Part shown: positions 8,157-8,285 of the stretch, piece by piece
Position numbering within the stretch: the first letter of the stretch is position 1
Layout: the number at the start of each line of letters is the position of its first letter
Assembly (NCBI GenBank): GCA_964624625.1
Contig: CAZUXW010000100.1
Span: 1-8,285 of the forward strand
DNA: 8,285 bases
From: PALSA-1180 sp964624625
GTDB lineage: Bacteria; Oederibacteriota; Muellerivitia; Muellerivitales; Muellerivitaceae
Direction: 5' to 3'
Program-made: the position numbers and the translations under genes
Notes under the pieces: model-generated
What the model was told of the DNA's origin: nothing
The model's database searches: none
What the model saw: only the letters and a program-made list of their open reading frames with translations

Positions 8157-8245
8157 CTAGGTTTTACGGCATTTCCATTTATTATCAGGGAAAAATGGTG
8201 CCCGAGGCAGGATATAAACTGGGATGACTGGATTGGTGTAAATCG

Positions 8246-8262
8246 AAAATAAAAAAGGCCTT
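8246..8262 (-). terminator. T-rich trailer after the tRNA, possible terminator
   Basis: Directly after the CCA end the minus strand runs AAGGCCTTTTTTATTTT. The palindrome AAAGGCCTTT (8254-8263) begins with the last A of the CCA and is followed by a T-rich tract, the pattern of a minimal intrinsic terminator for the tRNA transcript. The stem is only about three pairs if a four-base loop is allowed, so efficient termination is not assured. If it reads through, the tRNA transcript would continue into the A2M operon. Confidence 0.35.
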
Positions 8263-8285
8263 TGGTGAGTCGTCCGGGATTCGAA
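8263..8285 (-). tRNA. tRNA 3' end, partial, most like tRNA-Lys
   Basis: Read on the minus strand, the last 23 bases give a complete tRNA 3' part: T-loop TTCGAAT (8279-8285), 3' half of the T-stem CCCGG (8274-8278), 3' acceptor strand ACGACTC (8267-8273), discriminator A (8266) and an encoded CCA (8263-8265). Every segment has exactly the canonical length. The window edge cuts the gene at the first T-loop base, so the anticodon is not visible. The acceptor implies a 5' end of GAGTCGT. This resembles bacterial tRNA-Lys (E. coli: GGGTCGT with ACGACCCACCA), but the amino acid identity is inferred from the acceptor and discriminator only. Confidence 0.75.

Noticed and set aside
8180..8187. GATAAT on the minus strand as an alternative -10 box
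   Set aside because: No acceptable -35 hexamer lies 16-18 bases upstream, and it would give a leader of about 110 bases with no recognisable structure.
1..8285. A wholly new multi-gene system
   Set aside because: Both large genes belong to well-known families in a known pairing, and no unexplained gene, repeat array or mobile element accompanies them.

Overview
The window holds two genes of one operon, both on the minus strand and together filling about 95% of the sequence. First comes a very large alpha-2-macroglobulin (A2M) family protein with an intact thioester motif (2327-8056). It is followed by penicillin-binding protein 1C, pbpC (153-2330). The two reading frames share four bases (ATGA at 2327-2330), the usual signature of translational coupling. 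The pair is a known and recurrent arrangement in Gram-negative bacteria (compare yfhM-pbpC of Escherichia coli). In the accepted model the A2M protein traps foreign proteases that enter the periplasm, and PbpC is thought to repair peptidoglycan damaged in the same breach.

Layout from right to left, in the direction of transcription: the last 23 bases of the window (8263-8285) read on the minus strand as the 3' end of a tRNA with an encoded CCA, most like tRNA-Lys. It is followed by a T-rich stretch that may end its transcript. About 200 bases separate it from the A2M start. This gap holds a plausible sigma-70-type promoter (8085-8112), a Shine-Dalgarno sequence that favours the second of two in-frame ATGs, and a weak dyad. 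After pbpC there are 152 bases with no convincing terminator. The first 46 bases can be read as the tail of a plus-strand gene convergent with pbpC, but the evidence is slight.

The organism is a diderm (Gram-negative type) bacterium of moderate GC content, since the pbpC/A2M pair belongs to a periplasm. The sequence does not settle the phylum. The A2M protein is the long form (about 1,909 residues, with an extra N-terminal Ig-like region) and has no lipobox, so it differs in size and probably in anchoring from the E. coli lipoprotein.

I see no mobile element, CRISPR array or novel multi-gene system. The points worth a second look are details of the A2M protein: its apparent lack of a lipid anchor, its glycine-rich bait region, and a basic insert near the C-terminus. 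The truncated tRNA at the window edge is also worth checking.
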